This document shows, one piece after another, positions 25,578 through 34,648 of a DNA stretch of 64,000 nucleotides. Location: contig NZ_CP013021.1 in the NCBI RefSeq assembly GCF_001420915.1, positions 1,002,001 through 1,066,000 of the forward strand, read 5' to 3'. The DNA comes from Agarivorans gilvus. Its GTDB lineage: Bacteria > Pseudomonadota > Gammaproteobacteria > Enterobacterales > Celerinatantimonadaceae. Position numbers and translations under genes: made by a program. Numbering within the stretch: position 1 is the first letter of the stretch; each line of letters starts with the position of its first letter. Below the pieces are notes generated by a model, which had not been told where the DNA came from, ran no database searches, and saw only the letters and a program-made list of their open reading frames with translations.

Positions 25578-27893
25578 ATGAAGATGTTTACCAAGACCCT
25601 GATCCTGTTTGTATCTATCGCAACCTTTGCCTCGGCAGTGGCTTCCCTATTTACTGCTAATGTCGCTATCAACCAGATGAAAACAGCGCTTTTTGAATCG
25701 AGGCAAGACCAGCTCGTATCACTACAAAATGTCACTGCCAGTGCGGTTAACAACTACTCGCAAACCCTCGCTACCCGCATCGTTGATTACTCTCAGCAAC
25801 CGCAAATTAAGCAATCGGCGGAGCGTTTATATGGCGCATTTTTTCCTTATGCCTTTTTGCAAGGTAAAGAAAACATCATTACTCAGCGCCAAGAATTAAG
25901 CCAATACTACCAAACCACTATCGCTTCCTATCTAAAACAACAAGCTCTAGATAATACTTTTAGTCAGCTCGCCAAACCCCAAGAGCTAAACGACCACGCG
26001 GTGGCAGTGCAATATAAGTTTTTGCTTAAAACCGATGCCGACTTAAACCATAAAGACAGCGTATTAGATCCCGGCGACGGCACCTCTTTTGCCTTAGCGC
26101 ATAAAAAGATGCATCAAAACTTGGCTACCTTAATGCAACGCTTTGGTCTGGCCGATGTGGCAATGGTCGCCATCGAAACCTCGCAAGTCTTTTACTCGGC
26201 CAAAAAAATGCTCGACTTCGGCACCAATATGCTGGACGGCCCTTACCAAAATACCGGTATGGCTCAAGCCTATAAAATGGCTAAAGACCTACCCCAGGGT
26301 GAATACAGTTTTGTAGACTTTCAGTTTTACCCGCCCGCTTATGGCGAGTACTCGGCTTTTTTATCCGCTCCAATATTTGTAGAAGATGAACCCTTCGCTG
26401 TTCTAGTGTTTCGAATTAACACTAAACGAATTAGCGAGTTAATGACCTTCAATGGTGAATGGGCCACCTCAGGCTTGGGTGAGCGAGGCGAAGCCTACCT
26501 AGTTGGCGACGATGAAATGATCCGTACCAACTCACGTTTATTAATAGAAAACCCTAGCGCGTTTAATAAGGTAGAGAATGCCGCCGAACTACAAGCCGTG
26601 CAAAACCTAGGCAGCAACGCCGGTTACACCAAACTATCTTATTCAGCCGTGAATGAAGCCTTAGCGGGTCAGTCTGGCGTGCAACAGTCAAACAACCTGT
26701 TTGATCAGCAAAGCATCTTTGCTTACGCCCCGATTAATTTTATTGGCAAGCCTTGGGCGATTATCGCTGAATACAATGTTGATGAAGCCTTAGCGGTCAC
26801 CAATAGTGTCGCCCACTCTATTTTCATTATGTCGGTGGTGGTCACCTTGGTGATTATTGTTATCTCGTTGGCAGTGAGTATTGCTGTAGCACGCAGCCTA
26901 ATTACTCCAATTAAACAAACCGGCTCGTCACTGCACGAAATGTCTAGCGGCAATGGCGACCTTACTCTACGCCTTGAGAAAAAAGCCGATAACGAAATTG
27001 GCTTCTTGGCAACGGGTTTTAACGCCTTCGTTGAGAAGGTACAAAACTTGGTAAATTCGGCAATGAAGAGTTTTACCGATGTAGAGAGTTCGGTCGACCG
27101 CATGACCAGCATTTCAGAGCAAAACCAAAAAGTGGTAGAAGACGAATTAGCCCAAACCGAACTCGTTGCCACTGCGGTGTCTGAGCTTAGCTCCTCAGCG
27201 CAAAGTGTTGACGACAGCGCCAAATATGCCGCAGGCGTCACTCAAGACGCTAAAGATAAAGGCGATTTGGCGATGCTCAGCCTTAAACAAACGCTGCACG
27301 GCTTTGACCAATTATTTGAACAAATTAAAGAGAGCAGCAGTTCAATTGAAACCCTCGAAAAAGACGTGGGTAACATCACCGCCATTTTAGATGTGATTAA
27401 AGGCGTAGCGGCACAAATTAATTTGCTCGCGCTTAATGCTGCCATTGAAGCAGCCCGCGCCGGCGAAGCGGGCCGCGGCTTTGCCGTGGTGGCCGATGAA
27501 GTGCGCTCACTAGCAGAGCAAACCCAAAAAAGTACGGTAGAGATTGAGTCCTTGATTGAAGTACTCACCAACTCCACCAGCCAGGCGGTGGGCTCTATCG
27601 AGCAAAGCCATGAACTTAGCCAGAAAGGCCGAGAAACCGTCAATGAAACGGCTGAAGCCTTGCAACAAATCGTCGCCTCTATTGATACAGTGAACGAAGT
27701 GAATGCACAAATCGCCACCGCCGCCAATGAGCAATCAGCAGTGGCGACCGATTTGTCGGAAAACATTGTGAACATTAAAAATGCCAGCGAACTTAACTCA
27801 AACCAAATCCATCAATTGGTTGAAGAGTTCCAGCGCTTAAAAGACCATGCTGCGGAAGTCAATAAACAGTTCTCATCTTTTAAAGTAAACTAA
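25578..27893 (+). CDS. Methyl-accepting chemotaxis protein
   Basis: A 771-residue receptor. A first membrane helix (residues about 5-30) is followed by a large periplasmic sensor of about 370 residues, probably dCache-like. A second membrane helix (SIFIMSVVVTLVIIVISLAV, about 413-435) leads into HAMP (ARSLITPIKQTGSSLHEMSS) and the long cytoplasmic signalling coiled coil with the hairpin tip INLLALNAAIEAARAGEAGR. It couples a periplasmic ligand to CheA. The ligand cannot be told. It stands alone between two terminators at the edge of the motility region. Confidence 0.94.
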   Translation: MKMFTKTLILFVSIATFASAVASLFTANVAINQMKTALFESRQDQLVSLQNVTASAVNNYSQTLATRIVDYSQQPQIKQSAERLYGAFFPYAFLQGKENIITQRQELSQYYQTTIASYLKQQALDNTFSQLAKPQELNDHAVAVQYKFLLKTDADLNHKDSVLDPGDGTSFALAHKKMHQNLATLMQRFGLADVAMVAIETSQVFYSAKKMLDFGTNMLDGPYQNTGMAQAYKMAKDLPQGEYSFVDFQFYPPAYGEYSAFLSAPIFVEDEPFAVLVFRINTKRISELMTFNGEWATSGLGERGEAYLVGDDEMIRTNSRLLIENPSAFNKVENAAELQAVQNLGSNAGYTKLSYSAVNEALAGQSGVQQSNNLFDQQSIFAYAPINFIGKPWAIIAEYNVDEALAVTNSVAHSIFIMSVVVTLVIIVISLAVSIAVARSLITPIKQTGSSLHEMSSGNGDLTLRLEKKADNEIGFLATGFNAFVEKVQNLVNSAMKSFTDVESSVDRMTSISEQNQKVVEDELAQTELVATAVSELSSSAQSVDDSAKYAAGVTQDAKDKGDLAMLSLKQTLHGFDQLFEQIKESSSSIETLEKDVGNITAILDVIKGVAAQINLLALNAAIEAARAGEAGRGFAVVADEVRSLAEQTQKSTVEIESLIEVLTNSTSQAVGSIEQSHELSQKGRETVNETAEALQQIVASIDTVNEVNAQIATAANEQSAVATDLSENIVNIKNASELNSNQIHQLVEEFQRLKDHAAEVNKQFSSFKVN

Positions 27894-27915
27894 AACACCA
27901 CAGTGCGAGTCAATC

Positions 27916-27945
27916 AGCCCAAGCCATGTTAGCTTGGGCTTTTTA
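27916..27945 (+). terminator. Terminator after the chemoreceptor
   Basis: AGCCCAAGC (27916-27924) pairs with GCTTGGGCT (27932-27940), followed by a run of T. Confidence 0.85.
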
Positions 27946-27948
27946 CTG

Positions 27949-27991
27949 GCTTAACTAAATAGTATCTATACCCTATGCTATTTAGTTAAGC
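27949..27991. repeat. 14-bp inverted repeat
   Basis: GCTTAACTAAATAG (27949-27962) and CTATTTAGTTAAGC (27978-27991) are perfect inverted copies around 15 bp. The stretch sits where the conserved motility region ends and the disturbed region begins. It may be a structured end or a remnant of a mobile element; no function can be assigned. Confidence 0.6.
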
Positions 27992-28031
27992 TAGGGCTAT
28001 CTGTATGAATTTCATGCAATTAATTAAGCCG

Positions 28032-28190
28032 CTATTGGCCAACAAGCTCTTTAAAGCGGGTGGTCAGCTCAAGCTTGCCTCCAGAGAAACGGTAAATGGA
28101 TTGCCAATCATCGCCTACGACTGTGAGCGAGGGAGATGGGCCATGTGATATCAACGTTTGAATTGTCATTGATTGGTAATTCTTCTTACA
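28032..28190 (-). pseudogene. Fragment of a helicase IV (HelD/UvrD-like) gene
   Basis: The minus strand encodes about 45-50 residues including TVVGDDWQSIYRFSGGKLEL followed by TTRFKELVG, which is the motif II-III region of superfamily 1 helicase IV proteins (GDDWQ-IYRFSG). A stop follows at 28032 and an in-frame TGA precedes it near 28190, while real helicase IV proteins have over 600 residues. It is therefore a scrap left by deletion or recombination. Confidence 0.7.
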
Positions 28191-28678
28191 AAGTCAGAAA
28201 ACATTATCATCCATGTGCTGGTATTGTCGTTGAGTGCGTCCCTTTGCTTTCTAAATATTTGCGAGTTGTGTTGAATAAGTAGTTATTGATTTCTTGAAAA
28301 GGCTTCATATTTTCAACAAAACTTCCTGCATTTAAAATTGTTGTAAAACCATAAGATATTATTATTGATAAACAATAGCTTAGCGCTTACTATTGATAAC
28401 TAAATCAGGTTTGTTATTAGGTCATTCATTGTTGAGCCGCAGCAATGTTCCAAGGAACGGAAGATTACTTGTTCTCTTCTCTCCTGGATTTATTTAAAAG
28501 TAAGTTGTTCTGAATTTGTTGGAGCGTTACTCCATAGATGCGTTGTTCTGGAATTTGCCAGCATGGATTGAGAATAAGGTCGCTCAGTGGCCAAATATGT
28601 GGACTTGGCTTCACTTTGAGAGCTTAGTTATTAGCAACAGCTTCTTTTGATGTGGTTTTTTAAGGATAAAAGTTCCAT
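28191..28678. other. AT-rich gene-free stretch
   Basis: Nearly 490 bp without a convincing reading frame on either strand. A 17-bp leader-like run (TTAAGGATAAAAGTTCC) before 28679 should hold the ribosome site of the next gene. I see no repeat, tRNA or terminator here. Confidence 0.4.
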
Positions 28679-28928
28679 ATGAAGAAATTTCTTTTGTCAT
28701 TCGTGTTAATTGCGTTCTCCGGGCATAGTTTTGCGGCGAAGCCGATCCCTGATGATGTTTTGGTCCAAATAGATAAAACGACTTTTTTTAACTTCTTGAA
28801 CGAGCGTGTACAACATGAAGTTAAAACGAACGTTTCATTGAAAGAGTTCCGCAAGTCTACCGAAGCGTTCAAAGTTGAGTTTAATAAAAAAACAAATAAA
28901 GACGCATTTTTTTGGTATAGCGCTGATC

Positions 28929-29982
28929 GGCGTTGTTTCCTAAATCAGATTGAACTAACTCAGCAGTCGCGGATCTGATCTGTATCTATATCTGTCGGGT
29001 CACCAAACATGGGTAAAGCGAAAGGCAACATCACCAACTGGAAGCTGTACAACAGTGCACTGAAGCAACGCGGCTCATTGACCTTCTGGATGGATGAGAA
29101 AGCCATAGAACTATGGAATAACACTGAGCGCAGTGGTCGTCGAGGGCGCAGCCAAACTTACAGTGACACCGCTATCGCAACTGCGCTGATGATTAAAGGC
29201 GTATTCAAGTTACCACTGCGTGCTCTTGAAGGCTTCATCAACTCATTGTTTCGCCTGCTCAAGGTCGACTTAAAATCTCCCGATTACAGTTGTATAAGCA
29301 AGCGAGCAAAGACTGTTGAAGTCAACTATCGCCTACCTAGCCAAGGTCAAGCGGCTCACCTCGTTATCGATGCTACAGGTCTTAAGGTGTTTGGCGAAGG
29401 AGAGTGGAAGGTGCGTAAACACGGCGCTGAAAAGCGTCGAGTCTGGCGAAAACTGCATATGGCAGTAGATGCCCAGAGCCATCAGATAGTGAGTGCTGAG
29501 GTCTCGATGGACTGGGTTCACGATAGTGAAGTGTTACCCACCTTGTTGAGACCGCTGCGGCGCAAAGTGAAAGCAGTAAGCGCTGATGGTGCCTATGACA
29601 CACGGCAGAGCTATCAAGAAGTACAACGTAAGAAGGCTGTTGCACTAATCCCTCCACGCAAGAATGCAGGTATGTGGGAAGCGGGTCACCCACGGAACGT
29701 TGCAGTAAAAGCCTTGAAGCAAGGTGAGTTGGAAAACTGGAAACGGGACAATGCTTACCATCTTCGTTCACTATCGGAGACGGCGATGTATCGTTTCAAA
29801 CAACTGCTTAGCGACAAGTTGAGTCTACGTTGTTACAACGCCCAAGTCGGCGAAATCATGGCCGGAGTGTGCGCGTTGAACAAAATGAGCAGGCTAGGTA
29901 TGCCTGTTCGTCAGCTAGCTGAATAAAGAGGAAAACGCCTTGAGGTTACTGCGTTCGTTGCACTGAATTGATCAACAAGGCC
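28929..29982 (+). mobile_element. IS5 family (IS903 group) insertion sequence
   Basis: A 1054-bp element with imperfect terminal inverted repeats of about 18 bp (left GGCGTTGTTTCCTAAATC, right end complement GGCCTTGTTGATCAATTC). Exact 9-bp target duplications GCGCTGATC lie at 28920-28928 and 29983-29991. Nine-base duplications are the rule for IS903. The intact duplications and clean split of the host gene point to a recent insertion. Confidence 0.92.
29009..29926 (+). CDS. IS5/IS903-type DDE transposase
   Basis: A 305-residue intact transposase. The N-terminal DNA-binding part (NITNWKLYNSALKQRGSLTF) and DDE catalytic core are visible: first Asp in LVIDATGLKVFGEGEWK, second Asp in SADGAYDTR, catalytic Glu within RSLSETAMYRFKQLLSDKL. 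The fold and motif spacing are those of the IS903 group. It fills most of the element and is probably functional. Confidence 0.92.
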   Translation: MGKAKGNITNWKLYNSALKQRGSLTFWMDEKAIELWNNTERSGRRGRSQTYSDTAIATALMIKGVFKLPLRALEGFINSLFRLLKVDLKSPDYSCISKRAKTVEVNYRLPSQGQAAHLVIDATGLKVFGEGEWKVRKHGAEKRRVWRKLHMAVDAQSHQIVSAEVSMDWVHDSEVLPTLLRPLRRKVKAVSADGAYDTRQSYQEVQRKKAVALIPPRKNAGMWEAGHPRNVAVKALKQGELENWKRDNAYHLRSLSETAMYRFKQLLSDKLSLRCYNAQVGEIMAGVCALNKMSRLGMPVRQLAE

Positions 29983-30990
29983 GCGCTGATCATAAAATTC
30001 TTCCTGCCTGGCGAAAATCTCAAGCAGTAGGTTTTATTCCAAACAGTTTCGCTTTTGACATGATACTGAAAAATGGCTATGACATTTCTTACCAACCACA
30101 AGCGTTTTATACCGACAGTAAACAGAATTACAAGGACAGCTATTTTAAGTGTGAAGGTGATGCTGCTCGATATGTGAGTAGCATTGTTGATTATATAACG
30201 AACCCGATTGACTCATGGCGGGACAACGTTGAACTTAACAAGCAACAATGGGACAAACAAGCGAAGTATCAGGGAACTAATATTCGTCAAATGTGTTATC
30301 CCATTGCCTATCCGTTCGTTAAAGACTACGAACAATTCGTTTCTGAGTATTTGTCTCCCCTAGTTGCACAAAACACGGACTTTTTAGCTCGGGAAGCAGA
30401 GGCAGACCGACAAGCCCAAATTGCCCATCAGCAGCATGAGAAAGAAATGGCCCGGCAGCGAGAGCTGGAAGCTGAGGCTACTTATAAGGCCGACAAAGAG
30501 CGTGAAGCGCAGTTGGTGCGAGAAAGAGAAGCAAAAAAATTAGAGCAAGCGCAACGTCATGCCGCGCGTCTTGCCGCCGCTGTGAGTCGTTGGGAGCATC
30601 TTGCCCCACCTTCAGTGCTTAGACAGCATCTTTATTATCCTGATGGTTTGTTAACTGAACAATTATGGGAGATGGCAATTTTTCTCGACCGTTTAAACTC
30701 TAAGCCGTCAATTTCATTGAGCCGTGACAGCAAAACGCTTGTGATAAGAAATTCTCGATCAGGAGAGAACTTCAAATGGACTTTTGAAAAGGTGAACACC
30801 GGTATTACCGATATTTACTTATTAACCGCTTGGCAAATTGGATTTGACACAATTCGTCCTGAAGACCGGGCTTACGGTCATCTTTTGGCCTTGTATTTTG
30901 CGCCGTAAACACACTAATCGTATTTAGGGAAAATGGAATTTATTATTCATTTTGAATAGATAAAGTGAATAATAACAGTTAGGGACAACT

Positions 30991-32196
30991 ATGGAAGTTA
31001 ATGAATTAAGATTTAGCCGGGAAAAAGCCATTTTATGGGCTTTAATTAGTTTGGTTTTCGTAGCCATTTCCTTATGGGTCGGATTTAATACTTTGATCGG
31101 GAAACCAAATTTTTTTGTTATGCAACGCATGCAAAATATTTTAAAGCTTTTGGGTGATTTTTCCGAACTTTTCCCTTTGGTCAATTATTTTATTTCAACA
31201 ATTGGGTTTTTCTTATTTTCTTGTAGCGCAGTAGTGTTTGGTCGCTGCATTTTTAAAACTAAACCGTTAGCAAGCTTTGACCAACATTCCCTTTTTTGGC
31301 TTACCAGAAATCACAAGTACTACGCACAAATCCCACTTGAATCCATTGAATCAGTTGAATTAAGAAATAAAAGAGTAGTGGTTACCTGTATTTCCACAAC
31401 CAATGAGCTGATCAAGTTTGAATCTAGTGTAATGGTGCTTTCCGGTGTTGAAAATTTCATTGAGCGCCTGCAAGCAGCTGTCGCCGCAACCGGTCATGGT
31501 GACCTCAAAACTAGTATTTATTTGGATAAAAGAGAAATCAAAGGCAGAAGAGAAGTTTTGAAAGCTGCTATGTTGTCAGCGAAACTCAGTTTAGAGGAAT
31601 TCAAAACACGATTAACCCAATCCAAAGTTCTATTATTTGAGAAAGTGCCTCAACACAAGTTAGGAGCCTATTTGAAAGTACTGAGCAGTCGTGGGATCCC
31701 CGTTTTCACGGAGACTGCTGAGAATCCCAGAAAACTGTATAAAGCAACAGATTTCAATTTCTTTATTCCTACATCAATTTTTGTGCTACTAGGTTTGACG
31801 TTTGAACATGGGGCATCAACTGTAGCTATCTCACTATATTGTCTGACGATCCTTTCTAATAAGGGTCATACGATCTCTTTCGATAAACTATGTATTGTAC
31901 TCAGTTCATTCTTGTTATTTGCATTCCTTTGGAATAGTGCTCCGGAAGCTTTTGACGCTCTTGAGGCGCAAATAGCGTACTACCTGATGTTCTATAGCGT
32001 GTTTGTTTATACCGGTTTTACTTTCAAATGGCTACTGCAAGATAAATTACCCGATTGCCATTTAAATTGGAGATGGCTCTTTATCTTTGGTTCGTTTTAC
32101 GTGATTTATGCACTTAACAAATATTGTATAGAAACATCGGAACTGAAGATCGAATATCCAAATAGTCAGAAGTCCAGTAGCAGCCTTAGTCGTTGA
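30991..32196 (+). CDS. Membrane protein of unknown function
   Basis: A 401-residue protein. Two N-terminal membrane helices (AILWALISLVFVAISLWVGF; YFISTIGFFLFSCSAVVFG) are followed by a soluble PH-like stretch (SLFWLTRNHKYYAQIPLESI), an alpha-helical central part (about 180-260), and four further membrane helices in the C-terminal 150 residues. The layout resembles bacterial proteins with an STM3941-type N-terminus, but I do not recognise the family. AGGGAC lies before the ATG. It lies 82 bp after the split secreted gene and may share its transcript. Confidence 0.7.
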   Translation: MEVNELRFSREKAILWALISLVFVAISLWVGFNTLIGKPNFFVMQRMQNILKLLGDFSELFPLVNYFISTIGFFLFSCSAVVFGRCIFKTKPLASFDQHSLFWLTRNHKYYAQIPLESIESVELRNKRVVVTCISTTNELIKFESSVMVLSGVENFIERLQAAVAATGHGDLKTSIYLDKREIKGRREVLKAAMLSAKLSLEEFKTRLTQSKVLLFEKVPQHKLGAYLKVLSSRGIPVFTETAENPRKLYKATDFNFFIPTSIFVLLGLTFEHGASTVAISLYCLTILSNKGHTISFDKLCIVLSSFLLFAFLWNSAPEAFDALEAQIAYYLMFYSVFVYTGFTFKWLLQDKLPDCHLNWRWLFIFGSFYVIYALNKYCIETSELKIEYPNSQKSSSSLSR

Positions 32197-32377
32197 AACT
32201 CACAATATGGGTCAATTCATTATCTACAAAGAAAAACGCAAATTTAGTTTTGTCGTCTAATTGCGTTTTGAGAAACCGGTAGGTGGTCATGTGATCAATC
32301 GTCCCTTTAGTTCACTTGTCATAACTAAGGCTTGCACCACAATCAGCAACGATTACTTGATCGGCAGATACTTCCAT
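32186..32377 (-). pseudogene. Decayed small gene of unknown function
   Basis: On the minus strand MEVSADQVIVADCGASLSYD, one in-frame TGA, then TIDHMTTYRFLKTQLDDKTK and FAFFFVDNELTHIVSFND form one frame of 63 sense codons broken once. Composition looks coding on both sides of the stop. It overlaps the end of the membrane protein gene by 11 bp, converging. The family is not recognised and the upstream part of the gene appears lost. Confidence 0.5.
32233..32269 (+). terminator. Possible terminator of the membrane protein gene
   Basis: AAAACGCAA and TTGCGTTTT pair around a 19-nt loop 37 bp after the stop at 32196. The loop is long, and the same bases encode the decayed minus-strand gene, so pairing may be chance. 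Confidence 0.4.
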
Positions 32378-33168
32378 TGAATCGACTAGTAATTATTATT
32401 AATCTGAAAAAACATCTTAGCGTGGTGGTCAAAAAAGAGTATAGGGTATCAAAATAGAGTGCCCTACTTGTATTGAATCAATACAAGCATTATATAGTCA
32501 TTAGTTAAACTAGCCTAAATTGGAATGACCAGCGAATAAAACCTACTATACCTCAGAAGATATTCGACAACTTGCTAATAAGGTAGGCTTTACAGAATCT
32601 AGGTTTACTGGTTCTTCTAAACATAGGACAAGGCGTGTGATTTTGCAGGTACAAATATCAATAAATCCATCGTTAGCATTCAGCTAAAGCTACTACGAGT
32701 ATTTCTAAAAACTGGCTTGTTTCTTGTCGCTTGCGACAAGGCCAAACTCAATTGTCGTAGAGGCCAGCTCGTACCTCGCTGAAAGAAACCAGTGTTTTGA
32801 ATAACAGAAAAGGAAGATCCGATAGCAGTGCAGCCGTTAAAAAGTTACCCTTGTGGTACTACCGCAATTTTAATTGGTCTCAATAATAGTAAGAGGACAC
32901 TTTTTAAGATTTTTACAGTAACTTTTTTCAAAAAAATCCAAATTTGGAACAAACACCAAACAACTGGCCCTTTTCCCTGCGAAGCAGGGCCTGCGTCAAA
33001 AAAGAAAGCAAGCCAAAATAGAAGCTTGAATTACGTCGACACCTCGCCGACCGGAAGCGCACTTTATCATAAATATTTATTGACGTCAAGCTATTTTTGT
33101 GATTGACCCGCTGCGCGGGATAGGAGTCAGTTGCTATATGATTGTTTTGTAGTCACTTATTCGTTTCG
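32378..33168. other. Gene-free stretch with palindromes
   Basis: No credible intact gene. A 10-bp palindrome CTTGTATTGA-A-TCAATACAAG lies at 32467-32487. A short open frame near 32540-32685 (TYYTSEDIRQLANKVGFTES) looks like the remains of a small protein but has no start. Further hairpins are CCCTGC-GAA-GCAGGG near 32978 and CCCGC-TGC-GCGGG near 33106. The 92-codon frame at 32828 is not convincing. Confidence 0.4.
32711..32793. repeat. Structured inverted-repeat element
   Basis: Outer arms ACTGG...TTTCTT and AAGAAACCAGT enclose an 8-bp hairpin (CTTGTCGC-TT-GCGACAAG, 32723-32740) and two GGCC blocks that can pair. The whole could fold into a branched structure of about 83 nt. It may be a small repeat family or a MITE-like remnant; copies elsewhere in the genome cannot be checked here. 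Confidence 0.4.
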
Positions 33169-33200
33169 ATATTGGCTAAAAATTGGAATTGGTATAAGAT
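33169..33200 (+). promoter_or_regulatory. Probable sigma-70 promoter of tRNA-Arg
   Basis: TTGGCT, 17 bp, TAAGAT, ending about 17 bp before the tRNA 5' end. The position fits a tRNA transcription start. Confidence 0.45.
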
Positions 33201-33216
33201 ATTTAATCCTCTGAGT

Positions 33217-33291
33217 GTCCCCGTAGTTAAATGGATATAACAAGATCCTCCTAAGATTTAGTTGTAGGTTCGATTCCTACCGGGGACGCCA
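33217..33291 (+). tRNA. tRNA-Arg (anticodon CCT)
   Basis: A complete cloverleaf: acceptor GTCCCCG with CGGGGAC, D arm GTTAAATGGATATAAC, anticodon stem AGATC/GATTT around loop CTCCTAA (anticodon CCT), T arm GTAGG-TTCGATT-CCTAC, encoded GCCA end. It closely resembles the enterobacterial argW tRNA that reads AGG. Insertion elements sit just downstream. Confidence 0.93.
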
Positions 33292-33539
33292 TTTCACTTC
33301 TTCTCTTGTATACCAAAAGCTCAATCTAGCCCAGGGCGGGATCGTACTTTGTTAACTAATGTGATCTAATAGCGCCAAACCCTCTGAAATATAGTCACTT
33401 TGAACCTTATTGAACACTTATCTGTTGTAGAAGATACTCGATCGGACATCAACCAGAAACACGACCTTATCGATGTTATGTTCCTTGTGATCAGCGCTAT
33501 CACATCGGGATGCGAAGGTTGGCAATGTCCACTTCCCCA

Positions 33540-34382
33540 TTAATGAGACAGTTCTAAAGTAGAGTTTTCCAGTTTTGCTCGGTAAGCAGCCGGTGGCAAA
33601 TTACCGAGACTTTCATGGGTTCGTTCTTCGTTGTAATCCAAACGCCAGAACCAAGCCATTTCTCGGACTTGTTCTAGCGATTCAAATAAATACGCATCCA
33701 AAAATTCTCGACGGAACGAGCCATTGAAACGTTCCACAAATCCGTTTTGCTGAGGCTTACCTGGCTGGATATAAACCAGTTGAATATGGTGCTGTTCACA
33801 CCAATCTGTCAGCCTTGCCGAGATAAGCTCAGGCCCGTTATCGACTCGTAATTGAACCGGTAGACTACGCTCAGCTTTAATTTGCTCAAGTACGCGTACA
33901 ACGCGCTCTGCTGGCAATGAACTATCTACCTCAATGGCAAGGCATTCCCGCGTACCTTCATCTACTACATTAAGTGTGCGGAAGCGTTTCCCGCAATAAA
34001 GTCCGTCATGCATAAAATCTAAGGCCCATTGATAGTTGGCTTTCGCTTCAACCTGTAATGGTTGCGCAATTCGCTTCGGTAATACTCGTTTAACCCGCCG
34101 TTTAAGGTTGAGTCCCATTTGGCAATACACGCGATAAACGCGCTTATGATTGAATGGATACCCTTTGTAACGCAGTCGGCCAAAGCACTTCCAAAAGCCC
34201 GCTCTGGGGGACTTCTTAAGCTCAGAATTCAACGCATCAATGACAGCAGCATCCCTTTGACGCCAATCGACTAATGGCCGGTAATAACTTGAACGGCTGA
34301 TGTCAGCCAAGGTACAGGCTTTCAGAATGCTCAAGCCGGCACCGACCAATAATTGGGCACAGCTCCGTTTTTCTGCTGTCAC
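33540..34382 (-). CDS. IS407-group transposase OrfB (rve integrase core)
   Basis: A 280-residue DDE transposase with an HTH_21-like N-part (SSYYRPLVDWRQRDAAVIDA), then the rve core: first Asp in YQWALDFMHDGLYCGKRFRT, second in QLRVDNGPELISAR, Glu in QNGFVERFNGSFRREFLDAY. Its start overlaps the orfA stop by 4 nt (ATGA), so it can be made by reinitiation without the frameshift used by other IS3 groups. It appears intact. Confidence 0.93.
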   Translation of the reverse strand: MTAEKRSCAQLLVGAGLSILKACTLADISRSSYYRPLVDWRQRDAAVIDALNSELKKSPRAGFWKCFGRLRYKGYPFNHKRVYRVYCQMGLNLKRRVKRVLPKRIAQPLQVEAKANYQWALDFMHDGLYCGKRFRTLNVVDEGTRECLAIEVDSSLPAERVVRVLEQIKAERSLPVQLRVDNGPELISARLTDWCEQHHIQLVYIQPGKPQQNGFVERFNGSFRREFLDAYLFESLEQVREMAWFWRLDYNEERTHESLGNLPPAAYRAKLENSTLELSH

Positions 34383-34648
34383 CAGCCCTTTTTTGCGAAG
34401 AGTTCCTTCATCGCATGGTTTTCCAAACTGACTTCGGCAAATAACTTTTTCAGCTTCGAATTTTCCTCTTCCAACTCTTTGACTCGCTTGAGTTCAGAAG
34501 CATCCATGCCACCGTACTTAGATTTCCACTTATAGTACGTGGCGTTACTCATTCCGTGTTTACGACAGATATCTTCGACCTTCATCCCCGCGTCAGCTTC
34601 TTTGAGAATGTTGACGATCTGCGTTTCGGTAAAGCGTGATTTTTTCAT
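34379..34648 (-). CDS. IS407-group transposase OrfA (HTH_8 protein)
   Basis: An 89-residue protein with a helix-turn-helix (IVNILKEADAGMKVEDICRK, HGMSNATYYKWKSKYGGM) and a leucine-zipper-like tail (KELEEENSKLKKLFAEVSLE). It binds the element's ends and works with OrfB. It is of normal length and intact. Confidence 0.93.
   Translation of the reverse strand: MKKSRFTETQIVNILKEADAGMKVEDICRKHGMSNATYYKWKSKYGGMDASELKRVKELEEENSKLKKLFAEVSLENHAMKELFAKKGW

Larger units (their letters stand above)
28679..30908 (+). pseudogene. Secreted protein of unknown function, split by an IS903-like element
   Basis: The 5' part (28679-28928) begins with a signal peptide (MKKFLLSFVLIAFSGHSFAA) and ends at the IS. 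The 3' part resumes after the second target copy at 29992 in the same frame. Removing 28929-29991 gives an uninterrupted protein of 388 residues: signal peptide, a charged globular part, a 70-residue Gln/Glu/Arg-rich coiled coil (about residues 215-285; EKEMARQRELEAEATYKADK), and a C-terminal domain. I do not recognise the family. The insertion must inactivate it, although a 282-codon frame from 30060 remains open without a signal peptide. Confidence 0.85.

Noticed and set aside
26980..27000. GCCGATAA motif inside the chemoreceptor gene
   Set aside because: There is no TAAA 15 nt upstream; it is coding sequence. The same holds for a GCCGATAA in flgN near 21671.
27949..32515. Possible inverted ends of a 4.5-kb island (ATAGGGTAT and TTAGTTAA-A/G-CTAG blocks at both sides)
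   Set aside because: Shared blocks are only 9-10 bases in AT-rich DNA and no duplication or integrase supports it.
32828..33106. 92-codon plus-strand frame before the tRNA
   Set aside because: It has no ribosome site, contains hairpins and low-complexity sequence and resembles no protein family.
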